Origin: Cytidiella melzeri
Lineage: Eukaryota > Basidiomycota > Agaricomycetes > Polyporales > Irpicaceae
Assembly (NCBI GenBank): GCA_022592445.1
Contig: JABYQR010000369.1
Span: 1 to 42,785, forward strand
Direction: 5' to 3'
DNA: 42,785 nt
Position numbers and translations under genes: made by a program. The notes below the pieces were generated by a model, which did not search any database, was not told the origin of the DNA, and saw only the letters and a list, made by a program, of their open reading frames with translations. Positions 30,840-41,114 of the stretch are shown piece after piece; the stretch's first letter is position 1; every line of letters begins with the position of its first letter.

Positions 30840-31771
30840 ATGACATCTTGATCTGGAGCAACAACCTGACAGAGCACCGCAAGGTTGTACATGAAGTCCT
30901 CGAGCGACTTCAGCAGCATGACCTCTACCTTCGGCCGGAAAAGTGCGAATTTGAGAAATCTGAGATCGAATACCTCGGGTTGATCATTCGTGCCGGCGAA
31001 GTAGCTATGGACCCTGTCAAAGTCCAAGCAGTTTCTACGTGGCCCACACCCAAGAACCTCAAAGAAGTCAGAGGATTCATCGGGTTTGCCAACTTCTACC
31101 GCCGCTTCATTCAAGACTTCTCAAAGCACGCACGGCCTCTACACGACCTGACTAAGAAGGACGTACCGTTCGTCTGGGGTCCAGCACAGCAGACTGCCTT
31201 CACGATGCTAAAGAAGGCCTTTACCACTAAGCCTATCTTGGCAGTCTGGGACCCTGAACTCCCTACACGTCTAGAAGTCGATGCCTCGGGCTATGCGACC
31301 GGTGGAATCATCTCCCAGAAATCGAAGGAAGATGGATTCTACCACCCTATCGCCTACCGGTCCGCATCTATGACTGAAGCTGAGCGTAACTACGAAATCT
31401 TTGATCGGGAGATGTTAGCCATCACCGAGGCTCTCAAAGATTGGCGCCACTACCTTGAGGGGCTCAAGGAACCGTTTGAGATCTGGACAGATCACGCAAA
31501 CCTGCAGTACTGGAAGACTGCGCAACACCTCACTCGACGTCAAGCACGTTGGTCATTACTTTTGGCTGACTTCGACTTTGTGTTGGTACACAAGCCCGGT
31601 AGTACCATGATACACGCTGATCCTCTCTCTCGTCTTCACTCTCACGCTGTCACGGACGAAGAAGACAACAAGGATCAGGTGGTACTGAAACCGGAACACT
31701 TCCGCATCCTCGCTACCAGTGCACTTGCCACTGCTTCTCCACTCGAATCAAAGATCCGAGAATGCACGGAC
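30812..31771 (+). CDS. pol: Gypsy Pol part 2: RT catalytic half and RNase H
   Basis: This register begins with VAVYLDDILIWSNN, the second catalytic motif of RT (YLDD), then RPEKCEFEKSEIEYLGLII, the thumb (VRGFIGFANFYRRFI) and the Ty3-type RNase H: RLEVDASGYATGGIISQ, YEIFDREMLAITEALKDWRH, FEIWTDHANLQYW, with the expected D-E-D residues. It ends HADPLSRL. The correct register is lost at a second one-base deletion near 31771, after which the apparent frame (to 31900) is out of register. Confidence 0.88.
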
Positions 31772-33345
31772 AAGAAGCAGAAGTCGCACAAGCTCTCGCT
31801 ACCCTTCGCAAAAAGGGTCCTCGCAAACTTGTCGGCGGTTTACTCGAATGGGAAGAGAGTGACGGCTCATCTATTACAAGGGAAAACTCTACATCCCTAA
31901 CAACAAAGAGCTCCGTCACGAAATCGTCAAATCTTGCCATGACACACCCGCGGCTGGTCATCCGGGCAAACACGGCACCATAGAGCTAGTCTCACGACAC
32001 TATTGGTGGCCGAAGATGAATGCCTTCATCGAGACTTACGTACTAGGTTGTGATCGCTGCCAACGCTACAAGTCAGCTCCACACCCTAAAGCAGTACTAC
32101 AGCCTCAGGAAACTCCGGCCGGACCTTGGGAACACGTCGGAGTAGATCTCATCACTCAGCTGCCACCCTCTAAGGGATTTGATTCGATCGCGGTCTACGT
32201 CGACCATTACTCCGATCAAACGCACATCATCCCTACTACCACTAAGGTTAACGCTGAGGGGATTGCCGATCTACACTACAAAGAAGTATTCCGACTTCAC
32301 GGCATTCCCAAGAAGGTGTTCTCTGACCGAGGACCCCAGTTTGCAGCGCGCTTCATGCGTGCGCTCTATCACCGCCTAGGCATAGAGACTGGTTTTACGA
32401 CCGCCTATCATCCGCAAGGAAATGGCAAAGTCGAACGCAAAAACCAGGATATCGAACAGTATCTGCGTCTATTCTGTCAGCAACGACAAGACGACTGGGT
32501 CGATCATCTACCGGCGGCTGAGTTTGCACTCAACTCGCGAGTACACGCGGGTAACTCCCAAACACCGTTTGAAGTCATCTATGGATATCGCCCCGACTTC
32601 ACCATACCAGTCGGCAAGCGAAGCAATATCCCATCACTCGATGAGCGCCTTGACAATATGGCTCGAGTACGCAAAGAGACCGAAGCAGCTCTTCGTCTAA
32701 GCAAAGAAAAGATGAAGCAACTCTACGAGTCTGAGAAGCGCTCTCCACGCGTCTTCCAAGTAGGGGACATGGTCTGGCTGAACGCTAAGAACGTCCAGAT
32801 TCACCAGGCTACCCCTAAACTCGGTCCTCGACAACTCGGCCCGTACAAGGTCATCGAACGCATTGGCGATCTCGATTACAAACTCGATCTACCCAGCTAT
32901 CTCCGAATCCACCCCGTCTTCCATATCAACCGTCTAAGTCCCTGGCACGACAACGGCAAAGACGTACCTCCACCTCCTGATCCTATCGTCATAGAAGGAG
33001 AAGAACAGTACGTCGTCGAAAAAGTGCTAGACAGCAGGCTACACGGACGTGGAAGAAATTGCAATTCCTTGTCAAATGGGAAGGGTATTCAGATGGACAC
33101 AATAGCTGGGAACCAGTAGAAAACCTGAGAATAGTCAAGAAGCAATTGACGACTTCTACAAAGCAAACCCCGGAGCGCCCCGGGTCATCAAAGCTTCACT
33201 CTTCGCGGATCTCCGCTCGCACTTTCGGGAATTCAATACCCAGACCGACCCCGCTTTCCTTCGCACGATCTATCCATCTACATACGATCTTAGCTGGGAT
33301 GAAGGCAAACACATCGGTCTGGATATCTCAAGAACATCACACTGA
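31772..33345 (+). pseudogene. pol: Gypsy Pol part 3: integrase with C-terminal chromodomain, frameshifted
   Basis: After short register changes near 31771 and 31865, one frame to 33119 encodes a full integrase. It has an HHCC zinc finger (CHDTPAAGHPGKHG ... YVLGCDRCQR), the catalytic triad in GVDLITQLP, FSDRGPQF and QGNGKVERKNQDIEQYLR, and a GPY/F-like module (LGPRQLGPYKVIERIGDLDY, RIHPVFHINRLSPW). A chromodomain follows: EEQYVVEKVLDSRLHGRGR, then, after a one-base break near 33055, LQFLVKWEGYSDGHNSWEPV. Another break near 33132 leads to the tail, which stops at 33343-33345. Chromodomains target such elements to histone-H3K9-methylated chromatin (known for chromoviruses). All breaks are single-base losses. 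Confidence 0.85.
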
Positions 33346-33496
33346 CGGGTAACGTCGAGTCAACGACACCAGAAGGGGAGAAACTTCCTAGCATCCTTCT
33401 GACTAGACAATCGGGGCAATTCTGCTGAATCCCTGTAGACGGGTAGAAGACCTCTATCACCACAGCACAGTGATGCTTCGCGAGGACGCTCGATTT

Positions 33497-33510
33497 TAGG
33501 AGGGGGGTAA
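33497..33510 (+). promoter_or_regulatory. Polypurine tract of gypsy element
   Basis: The run taggaggggggtaa lies directly before the 3' LTR, in the position of the plus-strand primer. Confidence 0.75.
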
Positions 33511-34266
33511 TGTCATGGATGGCCTGACTAGCCCTTAATTTTCGCAATTTACCTCTTGTTTTTATCTGTAAAACTCCGGGCTACAACCTAGTTCAATTCT
33601 CTCTGCATAAACTCCTTTGCACGTCTATTAAGCGCCCGTATCACGTGGCTTAGACGCTCCACACGGTCACATTACTTGCTACTACGTCACACTGGCATGT
33701 GACTTAGCTTAAGTAAGACCACATGGCTACAGACACATGGCTCAGCCCATAGCTAGGGTTTGATGTCATAAATGACGTCCACATGGGCTCCTTATTGTTC
33801 TTTCCTATTGTTCTCTTTATGGAAGGATGTTCTCACAGGTGTGGGAATGGAATACAATAGTTGGTCTCCTTTTAGATAGATTCTCTCACGGGTAGAGTTC
33901 TTGGCAAGGACTAGACAATAGCTATTGTTCTCCTTTAGGTAGTCTTTTGTTCTTTGTTCACACGGCTTCTTGCAAAGCCTGCCCTCAACATGGTCTGTGC
34001 GCAGGTCCCTGAAGTCTATATATACTGCTACATGTACGCTCCTAGCCCCCCATCTCGACCTCTTGGTCTTTACTGGGCTAGGTAAGCAAACCCTCTCTGT
34101 ACTACATAGCTGGTAGTACCCAATACTAACTTGGTCTTTACTGGGCTAGCAACTTGCATAAAGTTTGATAGCTGGTGAGAGCATTGTGCTTCAAGCCTGC
34201 CACCACCTCTTCGTTGTCTTCCACACCGTGTCCCTTTTAGTTGCGTCGAGCTTCGTCTCCGTGACA
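33511..34266 (+). repeat. 3' LTR of gypsy element (756 bp)
   Basis: It matches the 5' LTR at all but about six positions: loss of one t in gttctaatt, one c in tttccctatt and one c in gtcctttt, plus three substitutions. Confidence 0.95.
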
Positions 34267-34271
34267 AGTCT
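34267..34271 (+). repeat. Right target-site duplication of gypsy element (agtct)
   Basis: Identical to 26581-26585. The copia reading frame resumes through it. Confidence 0.9.
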
Positions 34272-35293
34272 GGCATGGAAGTTGTTCTCTTCAGAACACA
34301 TGTCAACAACTGCCTCGTAGGAGCACCCAACAATGCTGTTGCAAACAGGCTCAAGACCAGAATCTGTGTGCATGTTCCTATTACAGACTTAGGCTGCACA
34401 TCTCTCTTTGTTGGGATACAGATCTTGCAACCCTCTGATTGTGCCATCAGAATCTCCCAGGAATGCTACATGGACACTATCCTTACCCGTTTTGGTATGG
34501 AAAACTGTAACCCTGTCTCCACTCCGCTCGAGCCCAGTGTTGTATTTGCACCTGCTACCAAGGGCAAAAAACTTCTCACGGACATACCACATCAGGCTGC
34601 TATTGGTCCCTTGATGTATGCTGCCGTAGGTACTTGTCCTGACATTGCTTTTGCTGTCCAGACACTTGGTCAGTTCAACATTGCTCACACCACTACACAT
34701 TGGACCACAGTCAAGCATGTCTTCTGCTACCACAAGGGCACACACTTGTACACTATCCATTACACCAAGGACACTACTCAGGACTTCAACGTGTCAGGCT
34801 AGAGCAATGCTAATTGGGGCCAATCCCGTGTTGATTGCCAGTCAATCTCAGGCTACACGCTTTTTGTTGGAAAAGGTTTAGTGAGCTGGAGTTCAAAGAA
34901 GCAGAACACGGTTGTGCTCACAACCATGGAGGCCAAATATGTTGCACTATCTCACACAGCCAAGGAGGCCCTTTGGCTCAAGTCCCTCATCACAGAACCT
35001 GACTGGAAGCTGAACGCTCCGATCCACATCTCCACAGACAATCTTGCCGCTATCTCCTATTCACAGGACCAACAATCCCATGCTTGATCAAAACATATTG
35101 ACATTTGTCATCACTTTGTCCGGGAACTTGTTACCAGCGGTACTTTCAAAATCCCACACAGTGCCTCTGAAGACAACGCTGCCGACATCTTTACGAAGGC
35201 ACTACCGCATGCTACACACCAGAAGCAACTCGTGCTCATCAAGCTTGCCACTTTGTTGAGGGGAAGTGTTGTTATTCCAGGGTACAACAAGTA
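34272..35293 (+). pseudogene. Copia RT second half and RNase H, inactive
   Basis: This continues the frame broken at 26585: MEVVLFRTHVNNCLVGAPNN, where the catalytic VDD of copia RT reads VNN (34302-34310). ECYMDTILTRFGMENCNPVS, PLMYAAVGTCPDIAFAVQTL, a TAG at 34801-34803, then the copia RNase H (SNANWGQ, SISGYTLFVGKGLVSWSSKK, MEAKYVALSHTAKEALWLKS, STDNLAAI) follow, with a TGA at 35085-35087 where the family usually has Arg (HARTKHID). The end is SKHIDICHHFVRELVTSGTF and ADIFTKALPHATH. Two stops and a double Asp-to-Asn change show it is dead. Confidence 0.88.
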
Positions 35294-35613
35294 ATGCGCC
35301 AATGCGCTAATCAGCAATCTGCTGCATCTACCAACTGACGCCACCCACATCCATTTCTCTCTCTCTCTGTTTGTATTTGTATGTTCCGTCTTGGAATTGT
35401 CTTGTTCTACACGCATATGTTTCATTCTACTATTCCACCCCCACTCCGTTCTGCAGACCCACTCATAATGACGTCACACATGTGTTTTTCCTTGCTACTT
35501 TACTTGTGATTTCTGCTTCTGGTAGAATATATATAAACTCATGTATAGTCTTGCATTTGAATCTTATCATCTCATTGCTCAATCTTGTGTGCACTCAACC
35601 TGCTCATTACAAT
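35267..35613 (+). repeat. 3' LTR of the decayed copia element
   Basis: It starts tgttgttattcc directly after a polypurine run (gaggggaag). It contains a TATA box (atatatataaac near 35527-35538). The right end is uncertain, placed at about 35611 (ctcattaca) from the TG..CA rule. I found no matching 5' LTR in the window. Confidence 0.55.
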
Positions 35614-36354
35614 GATAGCTGAAGTAGACATTTATGGTAGTTGCTAACATAAGTATATACAGACATGTATATAAGCAGAGTTGCCAAAAACCATCCTGTC
35701 TCCTATCATAGGCTTCACAGAACGTCCGTTACACCCGAGTGAAGACATGACACTTCCAAAGGTGTATAATCTCAGCATGGTATGTCCAACCCACAGTTTG
35801 AGCAATTCCCTTCCCTTTTCCATTCCTACGTGAAATTCAAACAGACCTAGTTATACGACCAAGTTTTGAGGTACGTACACTGTTACTACACATCTCATTC
35901 CCAAACTCCACATTTTCTTTACAACCACGCTACCAACATCAAGGCCAACAAGCAAGCAGAGCTATCAGCTCAAGACACGCTCAATGGCGTGCCAACGCTC
36001 CTTTCAAAGGTGAACATGTACAAACCGTGCGTGGAATGTGCCGTGGGTAAGCAGCAGGAGTTCATTAGAAGTTTCCTTGCACCGGCTTCAGTCTAAGTAC
36101 ACTTCAATGTATCTTGGGCTACAGGGGGCCAATTCCCTCAAAATAGAGTGCTGAATCTACGTTATCAGATGTGTAGATTACACTGAAAGTCATTTTATGT
36201 GTCCCCCTCTGGCCTGTACAGGGTGGACTGGGGGTGTAGCAGTGTATTTTTGCTTTTCCTCATAATTATCACCATATAGAAACACATACAGAGCGTGCAG
36301 GAGCCTGTTACTCTGTGAATGACACCTATAGGTATGTAGTCATGTGTTTATATA
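35614..36354. other. Repeat-derived interval with copia fragment
   Basis: A second TATA-like stretch (gtatataagc near 35670) and short spliced-looking pieces occur here. The only recognisable coding part is the copia fragment listed separately. Confidence 0.4.
35897..36096 (+). pseudogene. Copia gag-pre-integrase fragment
   Basis: The frame reads HFLYNHATNIKANKQAELSA, then LNGVPTLLSKVNMYKP, CVECAVGKQQEF and a stop. The spacing H...H then CxxC followed by GKQ matches the zinc-binding pre-integrase module of copia polyproteins. It lies downstream of the copia 3' LTR, so it belongs to a different, mostly lost copy. Confidence 0.4.
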
Positions 36355-36394
36355 CAGTAGCAGCAAAAAGTCTTGCGACACCGCGAGTGTGCAA
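36355..36394 (+). repeat. Left TIR of Tc1-like element
   Basis: cagtagcagcaaaaagtctt and following bases pair with 37920-37959, with roughly five mismatches in 40. Confidence 0.8.
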
Positions 36395-36633
36395 GATTTT
36401 TCTCATTGTTCAAGCTCATTTTTTGCATATAGTTTTGGGTTACAGTTCTCACACATTCATTATCATGTAAAAATTGTGTCCTTAGTAAAAAAAAAAGGCT
36501 GATCAACGTTGTACGCGAGGAACTACGTGCAATCCGCGCAAAAACTGCATTACGCGCCCACATGTTGTACTACTACTATTGCACATCATCTCGACTATTC
36601 TATGTAAATATTTGTCAAAGAATTCTGGTAAAA

Positions 36634-37649
36634 TTAGTACCTAGTATAGGACCCCTTTGCCTGCATAAGCTCTGCTGCACAAGTGGGGAGAGACTCATAC
36701 AATCCCTTAATATACTCATCATCCAAATTTGCCCACTCCTCCTGCAATGCCTCCCACAGCTCCTCCTTATTCGACGGTTGCTGCTTGCGAGCCCGCAATT
36801 TGCGGTCTAGATGGTCCCGGACATTCTCTAGAATATTTATATCTGGTGAATTTGGAAGCCAGGGCAATACAGTAATCTTGTTCTCCTGGAACCAAGCTGT
36901 AGCAAGCTTTGACGTGTGCTTTGGATCATTGTCCTGTTGGAAAATGATCTGTCGGCAGGTCAAATCTTGGTCTGCCAATGTGCCCAGAAGAGACTCTGAT
37001 AGGATGGCGCAGTAAAGCTTTGCATCCATCTTCCCATCAATGCGGTGTAGCCTTCCTTTTCCCTTTAAAGTGATGCATCCCTACACCATAATACTCCCAC
37101 CCCCATGCTTCACTGTCTTCTGCACATTCCGGTCCAAAAACTCCTCACCCTGTCTTCTTTGGCAGTATTCCCTCCCATCTTAGCCAAATAAATTAAATTT
37201 GGACTCATCTGAGAACACCATTACCCCCCACTCTTTCTGCCCCCATCTGGTCGCATGTCCAGCCCACCACTTGTGCTTCTTCTTATGAGCTACAGACAGA
37301 AACGGCTTTTGTCGACGCACATATCCCTTCAGCCCAATCTTTGCAAGGTTGTGACACAATGTTTGGGCAGCCACTTGTGGAAATGCCTTGCAATGCACGT
37401 CCGTAGCGTTGCAGGCCTCTTGTTGTGCCAGGAGTAAAGAGGTGTGACAGAGATCGCTGTCTTGTAGAACGTGAGGGCAACCTGTCTTGGGCTTGTTGCA
37501 TAGAAATCAGGATTGTGGGATAGGTTTTAGATGGTGCGATAGATGGTGGACCAGTGGACGGGGACTTTCTTGCAAATGTCAGGCACACTGACACCTTCAT
37601 CATGCAGAGTCCAAATTTGGGCCTTTTTAGTAGGGGTACACTGCACCAT
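36634..37649 (-). pseudogene. Tc1-like transposase, stops and frameshifts
   Basis: The ATG at 37649 starts MVQCTPTKKAQIWTLHDEGV with a helix-turn-helix (SVPDICKKVPVHWSTIYRTI), then a TAA. A register shift leads to KIGLKGYVRRQKPFLSVAHK and the first catalytic Asp in MVFSDESKFNLFG, followed by TAA. A later TAG occurs where the family has Trp (SIMV then GCITLKGKGRL). The second Asp is in IIFQQDNDPKHTSK and the third acidic residue in WLPNSPDINILENVRDHL. The DDE residues survive but the reading frame does not. Confidence 0.85.
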
Positions 37650-37919
37650 ATTTGTAGTCTAGAGTTGGGAGAGTAGGTGGTATCGAAAAAAGCACGATAG
37701 TGGTGAAGTGGAGAGATTGAAAAACAAAACAAACCCAAATAGTGGTCGTGCGGGTGACGGGCGCCTAGCGTTGCAACAGCGCGGATTGTGCACAATGTAT
37801 TATATACGAGACAGACTCTTGTAATTTCATTGTAGACATATTCTATACATGCAATACTCAATGTGTAAAAAATGATTGAGTAAAATAAGCAGTGTTGAGC
37901 TCAAACGGAGAGCAAAGAG

Positions 37920-37959
37920 TTGTGCGCTTGCGGTGTCGCAAGACTTTTTGCCGCTACTG
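37920..37959 (-). repeat. Right TIR of Tc1-like element
   Basis: Reverse complement of the left TIR. The element ends GCTACTG followed by TA. Confidence 0.8.
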
Positions 37960-37961
37960 TA

Positions 37962-38609
37962 GCTACTTTGAGGCTGCTGCCAATGGTCCAGTCAGGGGAG
38001 GGCGCTTTCTGCACTAGGGGAGGCAAGAGGAACACATGGGTTCCACAAGTGATCTAAGCATGGGAAACACAATTGATGGGCTCAAAGTATGTACCAGTAT
38101 ACGGGATAGCATAATTTAGTATGTAGAACATTTATAACACTGCTTGAAAATGGCTGTGTCTACCCCTCCCTCCTGATCAGCATGTCTAATAGACTGTACA
38201 CCCAGATATCACTCAATTAATGCGATCCTGGAGAGGTGATATCTTTCGAGGTGGTTCATGCCATGAGAGAATTGTGGGGTGGTACTCTCCCTTGCATGGC
38301 CACGGCAACGAAGGGGGATATCCAAAGGAATGCTGTCGAAGAGGCTTTCACGGAAGTTTTGAATGAATTACATAGTGCCATATGATGAGTGCTTGTAGTT
38401 GTGGAAGGTACGTGCTTCGGGTTGGGCATTTAGAGTATTCACAGCCACTCGCATTATATATACTAGTATACAGGACATAGATCAATTTTTCTTTTTCAAA
38501 AAAGCACACTTCTTCCTTCTAACACAACTCACTTCGCGTGTTCATCCACATCTCCTTTGTCACTCAAGCTCGACATCATCAAAGAAATACAGATCGACAA
38601 CCCGCCGCA
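37962..38609. other. Interval between Tc1 element and F-box gene
   Basis: No confident gene. A 49-codon plus-strand stretch (38236-38385) reads FEVVHAMRELWGGTLPCMAT and DIQRNAVEEAFTEVLNELHS and looks coding, but it has no start or splice context that I can defend. Confidence 0.35.
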
Positions 38610-40007
38610 TCAAACCCTCCCCATTGAAAACTTTACCAACCCAAGGTTTCCACCAACCCGTTTGGGGTTTGGAGCCTTTCTGAACATTATCAGACGCGCA
38701 AGAGAAAGCTCATGGAATCCGTCCGTCATGAGCGTGTGCATACGTGGAAAAGAATCTGGCTGGTCCCACATGTTGATAAAAATGCCCATCCATTGCAGAG
38801 CGTCCTCGCTGATGCGGAGCGTCTCGATGTTTTGTACGGCCGTCCAAAATCGTTTTACGGTAAATACGTCGGTCGAATGCACTCCTTGGATGTGGAGCTC
38901 CACGAGGGAGTGCAACGGGACGACGTCGCAAATCACGTCAACCAACGAAGTGCATTCCCCCACGATGAATTTGACTGCAAGCTTTTTGAGTTTTGGGAAG
39001 ATGAGACGGCGCATCAAAGCAGTGAGGTACGACGCCTCCATGTCATCGACGACGAGTCGAGTCACAGACGGCAATTCCACCACGCCCGACGGCCAGCTCT
39101 CTTCATCTCCGCCTCTCGGGCCAGAGTCGCGCAATTCCAGGGTATGCAAATTGCAAGAACCGGACCCTCGCAACGCGCGAACAAAGGTGGGAAAAGACGG
39201 ACGAGAGTTTTCTACGTGAGAAACGAGCTTGAGACGTTCGAGGTTGGTTCCGAGCAGGAACGTAGACTGCTCCCAGTCGATGTTGACCTTAACGAGTTCA
39301 AGACGACGCAGCTGCGGTGCGTGCCCACCAAAGGGCACGTAGCCTGCATACAGGTCTTCTGGTGAGCTCATGAAGAATTCGTCGTTGAAGGAAACGAAGA
39401 GGGATTCTAGCCTTGGAGCTGCTCCCGCAGAATCGAGCGCGCTGAGAGTGTGGTGCAAAACGTGGTGGTCATCCGCGTGGAATGTGAAGGACCTCCAGTG
39501 GGATACGTGCGGAAGTATGAGGTGACGGATCTGCACAAGGTCCCGAGGGTCGATCTTTCCTAGTCTGCGACACGACGGCATAGGTCTCGGGTTCTCCGTA
39601 GACCTCTCGGCAATGTTAACCTTTGTACAGTTGACAACGATGTCGATGGGAGTGTCCTTTGATCGCCAAAGCCACTCGCGAGATCGGTCAAAGGGCGGTC
39701 CGTCCAAAAAATCAAAGTACCTCCACAAGGATGGCATGCCCAGCGCAAGAGCGCGCCATCTTCCGCAAACGTGAGACACAACCTCCTGAAACACGAGCCT
39801 GGAGACGTTGTCGCATCGAGGATATGTAGCCTGATTTAATTTGCTTTCAACGTGCAGCTCTGTGGCTATAGCTAAAGCAATGATATCCACTATAATCTCG
39901 TCTGGGAGATTCTCAACGTAGCACGCGTCCGCAGGGGAAGACATGTACGGGGGCAGAGGCCTAGGCTGCATCTTATGTTGAACTGACAGCCTTGAGAGTC
40001 TGTTCAT
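38610..40007 (-). CDS. F-box protein with LRR-like C-terminus, 465 aa
   Basis: This is a single-exon frame from ATG 40007 to 38610. An F-box-like motif lies at about residues 33-85 (VENLPDEIIVDIIALAIATE ... VCGRWRALALGMPSLWRYFD), which is the usual signature of the large basidiomycete F-box families. It is followed by loosely repeated leucine-rich segments (LRRLELVKVNIDW, LERLKLVSHVENS, LHTLELRDSGPRG, LVELHIQGVHSTD, IETLRISEDALQW). F-box proteins link substrates to SCF ubiquitin ligases; the substrate cannot be read from sequence. The extreme C-terminus (after KRVGG) is unusual and may be an unspliced or shifted end. It has no close neighbours except transposons, and an (AG)21 tract lies 130 bp before its start codon. 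Confidence 0.8.
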   Translation of the reverse strand: MNRLSRLSVQHKMQPRPLPPYMSSPADACYVENLPDEIIVDIIALAIATELHVESKLNQATYPRCDNVSRLVFQEVVSHVCGRWRALALGMPSLWRYFDFLDGPPFDRSREWLWRSKDTPIDIVVNCTKVNIAERSTENPRPMPSCRRLGKIDPRDLVQIRHLILPHVSHWRSFTFHADDHHVLHHTLSALDSAGAAPRLESLFVSFNDEFFMSSPEDLYAGYVPFGGHAPQLRRLELVKVNIDWEQSTFLLGTNLERLKLVSHVENSRPSFPTFVRALRGSGSCNLHTLELRDSGPRGGDEESWPSGVVELPSVTRLVVDDMEASYLTALMRRLIFPKLKKLAVKFIVGECTSLVDVICDVVPLHSLVELHIQGVHSTDVFTVKRFWTAVQNIETLRISEDALQWMGIFINMWDQPDSFPRMHTLMTDGFHELSLARLIMFRKAPNPKRVGGNLGLVKFSMGRV

Positions 40008-40129
40008 GTCGCGCTGGCACGTACTAGATGTCTATGGGGTAGCGACATGAGTGTAAGCCACGACTTTGTCCCTGAGCGTATATTTTCACCTCGAAGCAGT
40101 AGCAATTTTGATCTTGACAGAACTTGTTT

Positions 40130-40183
<54 letters not shown>

Positions 40184-40820
40184 AGGACTAGCCTGAGAGC
40201 GTTCCGAATACTACTCGATGCTTCGTCGCCTCCAGCCAAATAAGGAAGGCGGTTAGGTTCTACTACTATACGTGACGGCCGTTGCCGCGAATACTTATTC
40301 TTGTTTTATTCCCACCACATTCCACGGTCCAGTACAGACCTCATCAAAAAGCTAAACCTGATATAAATATAGGAAGAAACGAAGCTTGTTCCATGATTCA
40401 AATACAGGTAGAAAAAAAACACAAAAGCCCTGTCTCATGCACCCTAGTAGCAGTGTTCGTACGCCACTGAGAGTCAAGAGGCGTGGTCAATTCTAAGCTG
40501 GCCCGTCGTTGCCAACGGTTTTTTACGAGACATGCCGAGCATGCCGAACTGTGAGTCAATCGAGGACTCACTACTGACACTGTTTGATCAAATATTTACA
40601 TAAGCATTTCTTGCGCCCTAGCAGTCTCGATTGAAATGTAGTGTCAGGTTCAGTGCTGATGACAGGCTGTATGAGCTGGATTTTGTAGAGTGGTGGTAAT
40701 ATTATCTGTAGCTGTCCACTTATATTATGTACTTGTAACTGAACAAAAAGTTATTTTTATCTTGTGTACAGCTACAGGAGTAACAGTACATGTATGCTGT
40801 ATCTACAAAGAGTAGTCAGT
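40008..40820. other. Intergenic region upstream of F-box gene
   Basis: It contains the F-box promoter with the AG microsatellite. The rest is A+T-rich with no gene seen, up to the copia LTR. Confidence 0.5.
40137..40178 (+). repeat. (AG)21 microsatellite
   Basis: Forty-two bases of uninterrupted AG, preceded by agagaa. On the F-box coding strand it is a CT tract about 130-170 bp before the ATG. Confidence 0.95.
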
Positions 40821-41035
40821 TGTTGCGGCGTCGGCCGCGTCAACCAAGGGCTCTGCCCCTGGACCCCGCCATTGTTTAACTATTCTGACTTCGTACTACT
40901 TAGCGCGCGCTTAGCGCCGTAGTTACCGTATATAAGACTTACTTTGATCAATGCACTGCTATCGCTTTTGATCCCCAACTCTCTGTGTGACCACCACCTC
41001 AGTCTTCTCTCTCAACGCTCTCAACTCTCCTAATA
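40821..41035 (+). repeat. 5' LTR (approximate) of second copia element
   Basis: It begins tgttgcggcgtcggccgcg after gtagtcagt. It contains TATATAAG at 40929-40936 and C/T-rich sequence downstream. The right end is uncertain: ggttatgagcc near 41046-41056 would suit a primer-binding site. The element runs off the window, so the LTR pair cannot be compared. Confidence 0.5.
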
Positions 41036-41114
41036 CCTTGTTAAAAGGTTATGAGCCCCGACTAAAGCTCATATCTTCACTCTACTTCACCTTTACACCT
41101 ACTCCTCTCTGTTT

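Larger units (their letters stand above)
26586..34266 (+). mobile_element. Full-length Ty3/gypsy chromovirus inserted in copia
   Basis: Structure: 5' LTR (26586-27344), self-priming PBS (27347-27356), leader with an AUG-less frame, gag (28294-29544), pol with protease-RT-RNase H-integrase-chromodomain (29541 to about 33345), polypurine tract, 3' LTR (33511-34266), all flanked by AGTCT. The LTRs differ at about six positions (three substitutions, three single-base length differences), so the insertion is recent. Pol contains several one-base breaks (near 30811, 31771, 31865, 33055 and 33132). Integrase plus chromodomain and self-priming place it near the Tf1/sushi chromoviruses of fungi. Confidence 0.9.
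24359..35613 (+). mobile_element. Decayed copia retrotransposon, interrupted by other insertions
   Basis: Copia pol pieces occur in order: integrase (24359-25325), RT first half (about 25953-26585), then, across a 7.7-kb gypsy insertion, RT second half and RNase H (34267-35293). A polypurine tract (gaggggaag, 35258-35266) and a 3' LTR starting tgttgttattcc follow. The copia coding register continues exactly across the gypsy target duplication. A solo-LTR-like insert separates integrase from RT. I could not identify gag, protease or the 5' LTR with confidence; 23.7-24.3 kb may hold them in degraded form. Confidence 0.8.
36355..37959 (-). mobile_element. Tc1/mariner-like element with TIRs and TA duplication
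   Basis: It is bounded by TA dinucleotides (36353-36354, 37960-37961) and about 40-bp inverted repeats starting CAGTAGC[A/G]GCAAAAAG. The first 30 bases of the two ends differ at one position. It encodes a decayed transposase on the minus strand. Length is 1,605 bp, normal for this superfamily. Confidence 0.85.

Noticed and set aside
40024..40239. Leu/Ser-repeat open frame
   Set aside because: Simply the translation of the (CT)n microsatellite.
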